The position numbers and the translations under genes were made by a program. This document shows positions 54,577 through 64,000 of a stretch of 64,000 nucleotides of DNA, one piece after another. How positions within the stretch are numbered: position 1 is the stretch's first letter; each line of letters begins with the position of its first letter. The notes beneath the pieces are model-generated. The model made no database searches. It saw nothing but the letters and a program-made list of their open reading frames with translations, and was not told the origin of the DNA. Source of the stretch: Sporopachydermia quercuum (Eukaryota > Ascomycota > Sporopachydermiomycetes > Sporopachydermiales > Sporopachydermiaceae); NCBI GenBank assembly GCA_001599295.1, contig BCGN01000007.1:384433-448432 (forward strand), written 5' to 3'.

Positions 54577-57052
54577 AATTTTTCGGAGTTTGAAAATTTG
54601 GAAACTCAGTTTGTATCTTTCTACTGAATAGAGATTATTGACTGTTCTATGCTGGTGTATTAGAATTATATAAAAAGGTATATTCTTTCTTCATCATTGA
54701 ACTGAACTTCCTATGTGATCTCGTGAATTCTTCACAATAATGGTTTCCACTCAAATGGGAATCCTGTGATGGCAAACAGGGTTTATTTGTTGACGTCCAT
54801 CGGTCGTTAGAAGAACATCCACTCTTTTACAACGTTTCATGTAACGTATCTTTCTAGAGGTATCAGATTGGAAATACTTGATGCTTCCTCTGATGATTTG
54901 AATCTCGTATTCTGTTCCTGAATAATTCGAAAAAGGATTGGTTTATATATATACTTAAAGCCCTTTTGGTACTCAGTAGCAGACATTGAGCTATAACCAT
55001 CCAGCATTGGTAATTACAATTGATGTCGACGTAACTATTAGTGATCAAAAGCTCGTTTGATAGAATGGTCTTAATCAGAAAACAGCAGCTTCATTAGTGT
55101 CTCGGTGAATTGGATTATTAGCATTGAGCAATTTATTTGAGAATCCATTCAAAGCACCAAAGGGAAAGTTGACAAATATTATCTTAGTGCATTGATGTCA
55201 TATTGGTTCAGTTCAGCTTACTACTTCACATTATCGCCAAGATCTTTGATTTATGTGGGTTCTGTGCCGGCTTTGATTGAATTGATAAATCGATAAAAGC
55301 TTGTGGTGAAAGAATGAAAGCGTTATTGAAAGTACTATAAGAAAAATGTTAGTAGTTAATGATTTTCTACTTTTCAAGAGTAGATGGGATTTACTATTAT
55401 CATCTTAAGTATTCATAAACGAGATGGATGAAGCAATTAATGCTAATGTGATCTTATGGTGTATTCATTCAGCAAATACACTAGCCTGCTTATTTTGGAG
55501 AATCGCAGGATTATCTATAAATACCGGAGTCTACTGTAATATATTGATTTATATGAAATCATATCGTATTATTATTGAAAGTTTGATTGAATAAATGACT
55601 TNATAGATGTGTTGATATTCCCATATAATGGCATGTACTTGCTAGTTATTCTATGAATTCAGTTCAAACAAAAAATAATAGGATGAATAGAAAGAATGAA
55701 ATGATCCTCAGTCCAGAAGCTAAATATGAAATGGAACAGAAATATGATTATGATTTTGATTATGAATTAAAATACGTTTTGCTTGCTTTTACTTTTTCAT
55801 AGAAAGTCAATAATAGCATTTTAGCATTTTCGTTATCAGCTATAGCTCAAACTAGCGGAATTAGTACGTCTCTCTCATTATAACATCCTTATAAATATTC
55901 TCAGAAAGAACCAATGTTATCTCCGACGGAACAGTATGAAGAAAGTATTCTTACTATTTGAGTTTGGCAAATAGTTAGAAATTTGACTATTTGTATTATT
56001 GGTCTCATAAGTTGACTTCTTACATTCAGCACTAATTGTTAGAACTTCTTATTCACATATATGTGAAAGCATTTAACTATAAGTGTTCTAAATCTATGAT
56101 TTGATTCGTTTGCAACAATAAAAGAGGACAACGACTGGATTTATTATTGGTATTTATTATTGTCAGTTCAGTATTTCTTATCTCTTCATTGTTCATGTCC
56201 AATATGAATATTTGTTGTTGGATTATTTGCTAGCTCCAAAACTTGTTGAACTTCTGTCCCAGCAAGTAGCTATAAACTATTGGTGAGAGCCTGGTAGACA
56301 GTAAGATTGCTCGAATAACCAGGTGTGTAGAAAATACGGGAAGACTAATATTTATGATGATGAGACTAGCAAAAGAATGGTAAATGAATATTAATAATAC
56401 TGATATTGATAGTAGTAAAGATGTTCTTTACCTTTAGCAATCAGGTTATAGGTTTACTATTTAGAGATGATATATTATTTCTTATGTTATTATCATTACT
56501 TTGACATTGTTGGCGGACCAAGAAAAGATAAAAAGAAAGAAGTCACTTTGTTAAAACCATGATACTAATACAGCAGAATAAATTATCAAATTCGCTATTT
56601 CCACTAGTAAGAACTGTTGTTCAGCCTTGTCCTCAGAAGGTCCCCGACGGTTTGCTTTTATGAGCTCCAGCAGCCAAGTTGGAGTAAACTTGCATAGAAA
56701 AAACTGTTCTTATGTAAGAAAGATAGTTATCCGTTATTGAATTAATCAGTGAATTAGTTGTTCTGTATCTGTCCAAATTGTCATGGATAGAAGAAGACAA
56801 TCTCCACAGATGTGGTCTTCCAATGGTTCCACTAAAACGCAAGAAAGCAGTCATCTCCAGCATTAAAAATCAAATCCGATTTATTGTAAATAGTTTCCAG
56901 CAGATTACTAAGAACTTGTACACATAGTAATATTTCCCTAAATATCGCCCTTCTTTCAGTCAACTCTCCACCCGGTTATTCACCGACTTGGGCTTTGTTT
57001 AACAAAAGTTTTCATTCTTTCGCAATTTGTTTCTCACATTTATGTATGCTGA
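54577..57052. other. Gene-poor 2.5 kb between tRNA-Met and the orphan membrane gene
   Basis: Nothing is firmly supported. A 49-codon ATG frame at 55653-55802 is Asn/Lys/Tyr/Asp-rich and could be chance. A 76-codon minus-strand ATG frame at 56633-56863 has a plausible composition (basic N-terminus, SGTIGRPHLWRLSSS) but no recognisable family. Confidence 0.45.
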
Positions 57053-57548
57053 ATGTTTTCCTCTCCAATTAGCAACACAGAGGATTCGCAGAGAGATAGG
57101 TAAAAGCTTAGTTTATCGTTCGAATGAACTGTGATATATTTGCTTTTGAAACAATCGTTGTTTGGCTGTAAGAAATAAATCAAAATAGTAAGNCACTGGA
57201 TTGTTTTACAGTCAAGAAGAAGACGATATTTCAGTAGGTATATTTCAGAATAAAACACAATACGGTCAAAATTACTTGAATTCTCTAGAAATCAACAAGA
57301 GTACTTCAATTGAAGTTATTGGTTCCTTTCTTTTACTACTGACAGCAGTATTGGATTTATTCCGATCCATAGATAATGCTGTTGATGGTCACGCTTACTA
57401 TAGTTATTTCATTTACAATATTTGCTTTTCTTTTGCGTTGCTTATTCCTGTTTTTTTATCTCCACCAGTTCGTGATTTCCTTGCTTCTTACCAGACAGCA
57501 AGTTTCCTGTATCCTGAAATAACGAAAAGAACACGTAAGCCTCTTTAA
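57053..57548 (+). CDS. Hypothetical two-exon membrane protein
   Basis: Proposed exons are 57053-57099 and 57212-57548, about 127 residues. Exon 1 (MFSSPISNTEDSQRD) joins in frame to SQEEDDISVGIF, making one continuous acidic, Ser-rich leader. Two hydrophobic segments follow (IGSFLLLLTAVLDLF and YFIYNICFSFALLIPVFL), with a basic end KRTRKPL. The second exon alone is open for 112 codons, unlikely by chance in such AT-rich DNA, and lacks its own ATG. The intron (GTAAAA..TTTTACAG, 112 bases, one N) has a weak donor and no clear branch site, so the join is uncertain. A further exon after a CGTAAGC near 57534 cannot be excluded. I do not recognise the family. Confidence 0.4.
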
Positions 57549-57827
57549 CTGTTTACTCGACTTGTTTTACTGCATTCGTTACTACTNTCAACCACAAATA
57601 AAGTAGTTTCTGTATTTGTATGCTCCTTTGCGTAAGCACTTCGTAGCTCACGACTCGATATCCATTTCAAATGATTGAATAAAATACAGTTATCTACTTC
57701 CAAGAACTGTCAATATAGCAAAACAGTCAATTCAAAACATATAANATTCATTACATTAAAATAGAAATTAATAATAGAAATTTACTACCAGTAAGACATT
57801 CCTATTTGATAAATAGTCATTAATTAT

Positions 57828-59402
57828 TTAAGCATTTGATGCTGTTTCAACCTGGTCAACTGACTCCTTGATTTTAGTTAAACTTTCAGTTGTGGTCTCT
57901 TTGTTGGATTCAACAGAACCTCTGAAATGCATATTATGACTTCTTTCGAATTCAGCCAATTCCTTTCCACCATGAAATCTTTCTGCAAAATACATATCCA
58001 AATCTTCCAAGGTCTTGCCCTTGGTTTCAGGGAAGAACCATAAAATGGGAACAAAGGAAGCATTGAAAATACCCAGGATAATGTAATATTTCCAGCTAAT
58101 GTTTTGAAGAGCAGTAGGTGTGATCTGGACAATAAGGAAATTGAACATCCAGTAGAAAACATTAGCCAAACCCATACCGTGAGATCTTCCCTTCAAAGGT
58201 TGGATTTCAGCAGGATACATCCAAGAGGGACCTAACCATGTAGCAGAGAAGATAGCGAAGTAGATGTAAATGAATGAAACGATAGCAATTCCGTAAGCCT
58301 TAGAATTTGGTTCGCCGACTTCAGGTAAGTTAGCAAAACAACCTGCAACAATGAAGAAACAAACAGCCTGCATACCAGCCCCAGCAATCAAAATTGGAAT
58401 TCTACCTAACCTATCAATGAATAGAACTGGGAACCAAGCAAAACTCCACGAGATAACTGAAGTCAAGCCAGCAATCCAAAGAGAGTCAGATCTAGAAGTA
58501 CCGATGAAAGTGGTTAGCAGGGTAGGAACATAGTAGGTAATTGAATTGACACCAGAAAGCTGTTGGAAAGCAGAAATAGCACAAGCCATGCCGACTCTCT
58601 TACCACTTTGGCCAGGATTGGGTTTGAATAGTGAGACAAACCATTCCCAAGATTCAACATCCTCTAATAAAGCAATTTCTTCCATTTCTCTTAAGGTCTT
58701 CGTAACATGAGGATCATCTTCAGTAGTGCCAGCGGGAGCAAGTCTGATAAGTGACCTTTTAGCATCGTCAATTCTGTTCCTGCCAACATACCATCTAGGA
58801 GATTCTGGAATAATGAAAACAACAGCTATGGTAACGGCCAAGAAAACAATTTGGAATAATAGTGGGAAGATAAATGCAGTTTTCGTAGTGTTACTACCAA
58901 AACCATAATTAATCCATTGAGAAAGGAATAAACCGGTTGCACATAATAATAGCTGAATAGCCATCAAACGACCTCTAATTCTGGCTTCAGCAGTTTCGGC
59001 TTGATAAATACCAATAGTAGAAGTTAGTTGGCCAACTCCTAAACCAGCAACAATTCTTCCAACTAGCAGTTGAGCAACAGTTTTAGCAGTGGCTTGCAAA
59101 ATAGCTCCAATAATCGTAATAACACTTCCCATGAAAATTGTTCTTCTTCTACCCAAAATTGTACCTAAGAAAATACAAGAAATACCACCAAAAGCTCCCC
59201 CGACATCGAAAATTGCATTAATGAGACCCAATAAATCAGAATCGGGATGGTTGAAGGTTTCCAGAAAATATTCTGAAGTTTGCACACCAGAGAAGACACC
59301 CTGATCGTAACCGAAAAGAAGGAAACCTGAACAACAACAGACGGTAATCCAAACTTGAAGGTGTGTGCCGTGCACATTTGTTAAAGGATTGCTGATAGCC
59401 AT
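57828..59402 (-). CDS. MFS sugar/polyol transporter (Stl1/hexose transporter type)
   Basis: A 12-helix sugar porter of the major facilitator superfamily, likely a proton symporter or facilitator at the plasma membrane. The 524 residues are normal. Signature motifs in order: FGYDQGVFSG in helix 1, GRRRT after helix 2, the GRIVAGLGVG segment, PESPRWYVGRNR after helix 6, QQLSGVNSITYY in helix 7, and PETKGKTLEDLD after helix 12. The helix 1 and GRIV...ST regions look closer to fungal Stl1-like, monosaccharide and quinate transporters than to yeast Hxt proteins. The substrate cannot be told. It is intronless, with a TATA box 164 bases upstream, and divergent from the FAD hydroxylase 3.25 kb away. 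Confidence 0.9.
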   Translation of the reverse strand: MAISNPLTNVHGTHLQVWITVCCCSGFLLFGYDQGVFSGVQTSEYFLETFNHPDSDLLGLINAIFDVGGAFGGISCIFLGTILGRRRTIFMGSVITIIGAILQATAKTVAQLLVGRIVAGLGVGQLTSTIGIYQAETAEARIRGRLMAIQLLLCATGLFLSQWINYGFGSNTTKTAFIFPLLFQIVFLAVTIAVVFIIPESPRWYVGRNRIDDAKRSLIRLAPAGTTEDDPHVTKTLREMEEIALLEDVESWEWFVSLFKPNPGQSGKRVGMACAISAFQQLSGVNSITYYVPTLLTTFIGTSRSDSLWIAGLTSVISWSFAWFPVLFIDRLGRIPILIAGAGMQAVCFFIVAGCFANLPEVGEPNSKAYGIAIVSFIYIYFAIFSATWLGPSWMYPAEIQPLKGRSHGMGLANVFYWMFNFLIVQITPTALQNISWKYYIILGIFNASFVPILWFFPETKGKTLEDLDMYFAERFHGGKELAEFERSHNMHFRGSVESNKETTTESLTKIKESVDQVETASNA

Positions 59403-59558
59403 ATTCAGCTTCTTTGTATTAAAAATATTAGAAGGATTAATAGTATTGCCAATATAGCAAACTCTGATACTATAATTGAGAAAGCTTTGATATGTTTACT
59501 CTTTGATGGTTGTATAAATCAACTTGAATCAAATGATGTTCTAGAAAGGAATTCACCC

Positions 59559-59566
59559 TTTATATA
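59559..59566 (-). promoter_or_regulatory. TATA box of the MFS transporter
   Basis: TATATAAA on the minus strand, 164 bases upstream of the ATG at 59402. Confidence 0.5.
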
Positions 59567-62498
59567 TCTAAAAATTTGAACAAAGGAATGGGAAGTAGAG
59601 AAATTTCGAGGTGACTGAAATAGGCAAGTAGAATAGTAGATTTAATGAATTATAAGATGAATCTTAGAGAATCAACCTGAAGTTTGTTTTTTAATTAGTA
59701 AGAACTTTTGGTTATTCCTTTTCGTCGTTTAAACTTTAGACACTAAAGACTGGCTAAAAAGAAAGGTTATTTAAATAAAGTTGAGAGGAAAAAGCTGCTA
59801 CTTTGATGATATATTGTGGAGAAATAAATATGTGCTAGATAATACTGTGCTTGTCAATCTAAGAATGTGATTTGATATGAAAGTAAAATGGGAAAAAAAA
59901 AAAATAATGCTTCAGTCAAAACGGGGATGAAAGTTATAGTAGTAAATGGCAAATGTGGAGAAAAAGTTTAATTCTCGTTTGGAGTAAGAATGGCAAAGTT
60001 TATATTAGCTTTTACTTGGTAGCCCGGTAAGATGAAAATAATCTTACACAACAGGTAGATGATGTTAAAACGGATATACCAGGCAGTTGAAAGGTGATAT
60101 CCAGCTCAGACTCTACTCATATAGCTAGTTTATTACAAAAGATATTGTAGTTCTATTGCTGATGTTGATTATTTGATCTGTGCTACTCTCCGCATTTGCC
60201 TCCACTTTACTTTCAACAGTTGGTGATTGATTGTCAAATGAGTTCCTTTGCAGTGATATCAGCAAACTTTGATCCGGCAATCTGAATTAACACTAAATTA
60301 AATCCGGGGTAAATATAACTAGTTAATAATTAACTTGACGTACTAATAGGATACTAAACAACGCCATGAACAATAGATTCCTGGTGTTTATTGAACGGCT
60401 ATTAAGAAGCAACAGGTTGAGCGTTAATGGATATCCGAAAATCAAATGTAAAGTTTAATTAGAGTTTAATAGCTGAGCTTAATATATTTAGAGTTCTAAA
60501 TGTGAGCATCATTGCGTTCGCAAAGTTGAATTTTATCTCATGGAACTGTGTTTGAATATTTAGAACATAAGACTTGTCAGTAGAGGAATACTTAACACTA
60601 GTATAGTTCCTATATAAAAAAAAATCATCAAAAAATTTAGAAGAAACTGCTATAAAATCAAGTTGAAATCAAAAATCCCTGAATTTAGTAGAGGTACATT
60701 TAGAAGAACTTTTGATCAAATGAGCAATTAAAGTTAAGATTTCAGGAAAATCAGATATCCTGAACTGAAACTTATTTTATCTGACTCANGTTCATATGAG
60801 AAATAAAATCACTAAGCAATAATAGCGGGATACTTCTCATCTCAGCTTTTTGTTTCTATTTATTCACCAGTAATTTGTAAACAAACTGTCCTTCAAGAAA
60901 TAGGGACAGAGTTTAGTTACCTTTATACATTCGATGGAATATCAGTAACAAGAGCTGGTGTTGTAGATGAATCAGCAACTGTTCCGGTTAATGTCCCGCA
61001 AAAAAAAAAGACTCTCAAAGATACCTCAGAAGTTTATATTATCTTTGACAACTNGATGTTGTAAAAAGAGGAAAATAAACTAAGTTTCATGATGATCTTC
61101 ATTTCCAACGGTTTAATGACTGACATTCTTAGAGTAATTGGTTGATTGGTGGACCTCAGAAATTCCTGATTCTGAGATTTCTAAATCAACATTGAAACCC
61201 TTTTTCAATGTTCCCACTTTGTTGATCACAAAAATACCTGCTGATACTCAATCGATCCCTTATTCTGACGATGTGTCCTAAGTATAAGAGAAATTGAGAA
61301 GACTTGATTGCAAGTTGCAAGATAAAGTCTCATTACCTCTCCTGAAGCTTAGATAATCGAAATTATGCTTTAATACCCCACAATTTGCATTAGCTTGGGG
61401 GAAACGTTAACTTTATACTAGTTTCATTTTCCCTTTCGAGCAATCAAAATGCGGAGAACTAAGATCAAAGATCACAAGGTCAGAAAGATAAAAAAAACCA
61501 TTCTAATTGAAATGTAAATTGAATCTAATGGCAGGGAAAACTTGGAACTCATAAAAACTACTAAAATTTTTATTTCAGTTATCAAATTTTATTACTGGGT
61601 AAAGCTAATTTTGTTGAAAAATGGGAAACCTCCAGTTGAATTAAAGTTTACTCAGGGCATAATTCTGTTTATCCGAAGTACAGTTTGTAGTTCGGGAGGT
61701 AAACCTTATTTTCTCTTTGTCAAGTTTGTTTTTGATGGTAAATATTTCTATATATACCCTATTGCTGTAACGATTTAAATGCTGCCTCTTCTACTTCGCA
61801 AATATCAATATTAAAAGTAGTTGCAAAATACTAAATTTGTACTGGATATACACTTTTGAAATTCGTAGCATATCCGTAAAACAATGGATCATTCACTCTC
61901 TTATCATTTTCTGTTCTTAGTCTTTTTCATTGATGTGGTTTTTAACCTTTAGTTAACATTCTTCAAACTTTATTATACCCGGGTATTCGCTTATCCTCAA
62001 CTCAAACATTTCCATCTATCTTTCATTTTCTAACATTTCTTTGTTCGACGCATTTCATTCGCTCTATACTCACTCTCATTGTATCTTTCTTTGATAACAG
62101 TTTATCCATTATACTCTATCCACCAGTTAATATGTTAGACAGCCGTATNAACTTTGTTGTATCAGTACATAATGCCTACCCCATACTTTTTTTCTCCGTA
62201 CATAATGTGCTCAGGCTCAATAATCATTCACTCGTTGAAATTTTATCCTTCANTTAATAGATTTGTTTCCTTTTAAATGCTCGGAATTCGTTTTCTTTAA
62301 TTTTGTCAAATTTCGGAGAATCTTTCTATCTAAATATCGTGACTGTAATTATCTTTGTTGTTTTCTGAAGGAATCATTTATTGTACTAGTACTATATGAT
62401 TTTTAATTCAGCTTTTCCTTGCTAATCATTTATAATAATTGATCATACGTTTTTCACTACTCACTTCTTACTGGAAGTTATCAGAGGTTCTGAAAACA

Positions 62499-62506
62499 TA
62501 TATAAA
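62499..62506 (+). promoter_or_regulatory. TATA box of the FAD hydroxylase
   Basis: TATATAAA lies 158 bases upstream of the ATG at 62657. Confidence 0.5.
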
Positions 62507-62656
62507 CGATATTCTCTCGTTTGGATTACCGAACTTGTCTTTCAATCTGATTTTTCCTTAACAAGTTTTGATTTCTTTTAAACGAAATTAAGCATAGTAA
62601 TAATTCGTCTAACAAACAACAATTATTATTCACTTTATATCAAATATATATACAAA

Positions 62657-63922
62657 ATGACTACCTCAGTTATTCCTGAATTCGAAGAAGCTACGCCAGA
62701 GAAAAAGCAAATCATCATTATAGGTGCTGGCCCAACTGGTTTGTTCTTAGCTTTGAAGCTTGTTCAAGCAGGAATCAATGTTCTTGTAATTGAAGCAGAG
62801 GACCAAATCAATCAATCACCAAGAGCAACCACTTATGTTCCAATTGTCTTGAATGAAATGGAAAAAGTAGGTATCATTGATGATGTTCTGAAAGCTGGTT
62901 ACACTAATACTGAAGGTATTCTTTTCAGAAAACCTTTCTACAAGGGTGATACAATTCTAGCAAACCAATCTTTAGGTTTGATTCCAAAGGGTGTCTTGAA
63001 ATATGGACACGCTGGTGTTCACTTAGGGCAACCTTTACTGGCAGCAATCATTCTCAAGCATGCTAAGAACTATCCAAATTTTGAAATTCACTATGGTGAG
63101 AGATATGGTGGTGCCAGAGAAGATCCTGTTACTCACGAAATCTCGGTTATCACTACTGATTTCAAAACAAGAAAGGAGAAGTTTTACACCACTGACTACT
63201 TGGTTGGATGTGACGGGGCTGGCTCCGCAGTTAGAAAATCGTTAGCAATTCCATTTGAAGGTTTCACATGGCAAGATTTCAGATTCATGGCAACAAACGT
63301 TCGTTATAACTTTGAGAAGTATGGTTACTCAGCAGCAAACATGATTGTTGACGAAGAAGATTGGGCAGTCATTGCAAGAGCAGGACCTGCTGATGAAAAC
63401 ATTTGGAGAATTGCTTATGGTGTGAGAACCTCAGTTCCAGATGATAAGTTATTGGATACCATTAAAGACAAGTTTGAGAAGTTGATTCCAGGCCCAAGAC
63501 CCTTGGAGTATGAATTACTTGCTGCAAATCCTTACTGGGCTCATCAAAGAATTGCCAAAACCTACAGAGTTGGCAGAATAATCCTATGTGGTGATGCTTC
63601 TCACTCTAATAACCCAATTGGAGGTTTAGGGTTAACTTCTGGTTTGTTAGACTCTTCCACTCTTGGATCTTGTCTTATCAAGATTATTAATGAAAATGCT
63701 GATTCTGAATCATATTTGGAAAGATATGCTGTGGGTAGAAGAACTGCCTANAAGGAATATACTTACACTCAAAGTATTCAAAACAAATTGAGATTACATT
63801 CTGATGATCCTGAAATTGTTAAGAAAAGAGAAGATTTCTTTGACTCGATTAATAACGATCCTGATTTCCATGTTAAGGTAGCTAACATGATGAACGAAGT
63901 TCTTCAAGACGACTTTGAGTAA
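62657..63922 (+). CDS. FAD-dependent aromatic hydroxylase-like monooxygenase
   Basis: A class A flavoprotein monooxygenase of the phenol or hydroxybenzoate hydroxylase type, which inserts oxygen into an aromatic ring using NAD(P)H. The ADP-binding fold is IIIIGAGPTGLFLALKL (GAGPTG at 23-28) with an acidic residue at the end of strand 2 (VIEAE). The DG motif VGCDGAGSAVRKSL is at about 183-196 and the GD motif ILCGDASHSNNPIGG at about 309-323. At 421 residues it lacks the thioredoxin-like C-terminal domain of long phenol hydroxylases. There is no membrane anchor or signal. Codon TAN at 63750-63752 reads Tyr or stop depending on the missing base; the frame continues 57 codons beyond. The substrate is unknown; 3- or 4-hydroxybenzoate-type aromatics are a guess from yeast relatives. 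Confidence 0.82.
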   Translation: MTTSVIPEFEEATPEKKQIIIIGAGPTGLFLALKLVQAGINVLVIEAEDQINQSPRATTYVPIVLNEMEKVGIIDDVLKAGYTNTEGILFRKPFYKGDTILANQSLGLIPKGVLKYGHAGVHLGQPLLAAIILKHAKNYPNFEIHYGERYGGAREDPVTHEISVITTDFKTRKEKFYTTDYLVGCDGAGSAVRKSLAIPFEGFTWQDFRFMATNVRYNFEKYGYSAANMIVDEEDWAVIARAGPADENIWRIAYGVRTSVPDDKLLDTIKDKFEKLIPGPRPLEYELLAANPYWAHQRIAKTYRVGRIILCGDASHSNNPIGGLGLTSGLLDSSTLGSCLIKIINENADSESYLERYAVGRRTAXKEYTYTQSIQNKLRLHSDDPEIVKKREDFFDSINNDPDFHVKVANMMNEVLQDDFE

Positions 63923-64000
63923 TTGAGTCAAATTATGCTCAGGCGCTATAAGCCAAACCTATATATGTTAACGATAGAGAAGTAGATTTTATCTAATTAT

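Larger units (their letters stand above)
59403..62656. other. 3.25 kb divergent promoter region of transporter and FAD hydroxylase
   Basis: No gene is supported; the 78-codon frame at 61542-61778 starts with TTG. TATA boxes lie at both ends. A CCGGGGT near 60304 resembles a Mig1-type GC box, and CGGAGA motifs occur near 61454 and 62317. Several poly-A runs are present. Ns are at 60789, 61054, 62149 and 62253. Confidence 0.5.

Noticed and set aside
56633-56863. 76-codon minus-strand ATG frame
   Set aside because: Composition is plausible but no family, no neighbours and no splice partner; left uncalled.
61542-61778. 78-codon frame before the FAD hydroxylase
   Set aside because: Starts with TTG and is a Lys/Ile/Phe-rich product of AT-rich DNA.

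Overview
The window is nuclear DNA of an ascomycete budding yeast (Saccharomycotina). The evidence is the gene set (TOM40, ERG2, CDC4, PKC1, SMC1, PTA1, LSB6, FRA1, an STD1/MTH1 homolog), short GT..AG introns with TACTAAC-type branch sites, and an intron-bearing elongator tRNA-Met. CTG falls at conserved leucine or hydrophobic positions in PKC1 and GAPDH, so the CUG-Ser and CUG-Ala clades are unlikely. A full-length COP9 signalosome subunit 4 and several multi-intron genes argue against Saccharomycetaceae. I cannot name the genus. The sequence is AT-rich with large intergenic stretches, about one gene per 3 kb, and carries scattered single N positions.

Layout. 0-10.7 kb: TOM40 (-), a YJR096W-type aldo-keto reductase (+), a three-exon MED9/CSE2 (-), a three-exon ERG2 (-), CSN4 (+) and a Spd1/Dif1-type ribonucleotide reductase regulator (-). 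12-15.8 kb: ornithine aminotransferase CAR2 (+) and a three-exon THO-complex subunit 7 (+). 15.8-19.8 kb: a 4 kb gene-poor stretch with a possible Copia-like relic and a perfect hairpin. 19.8-24.4 kb: GAPDH (+), a GC-richer unexplained island, and LSB6 (-). 26.3-37.1 kb: SMC1 (-), FRA1 (+), CDC4 (-). 38.4-46.8 kb: three-exon PTA1 (+), an unrecognised ORF split by one stop codon, a 51-residue small ORF (-), and PKC1 (+) with large polyglutamine tracts. 49.2-50.3 kb: an STD1/MTH1 glucose-signalling regulator (-). 50.3-57 kb: almost no genes apart from tRNA-Met(CAT). 57-64 kb: an unrecognised two-exon membrane protein (+), an MFS sugar/polyol transporter (-), and a divergently placed FAD-dependent aromatic hydroxylase-like gene (+).

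Most genes are unrelated housekeeping genes, as usual in yeast. Functional links that can be argued are: SMC1 and the Dif1-like gene carry MluI cell-cycle boxes (MBF sites) upstream; CSN4 and CDC4 both belong to the cullin-RING ligase system; and the transporter/hydroxylase pair could be a small catabolic unit. I did not find a convincing new multi-gene system. The most useful novelties are genes missed by plain ORF calling (MED9, the ERG2 5' exons, two small genes), the tight branch-point-to-acceptor spacing, and an array of CGGAGA/TTTCCGA motifs upstream of LSB6.
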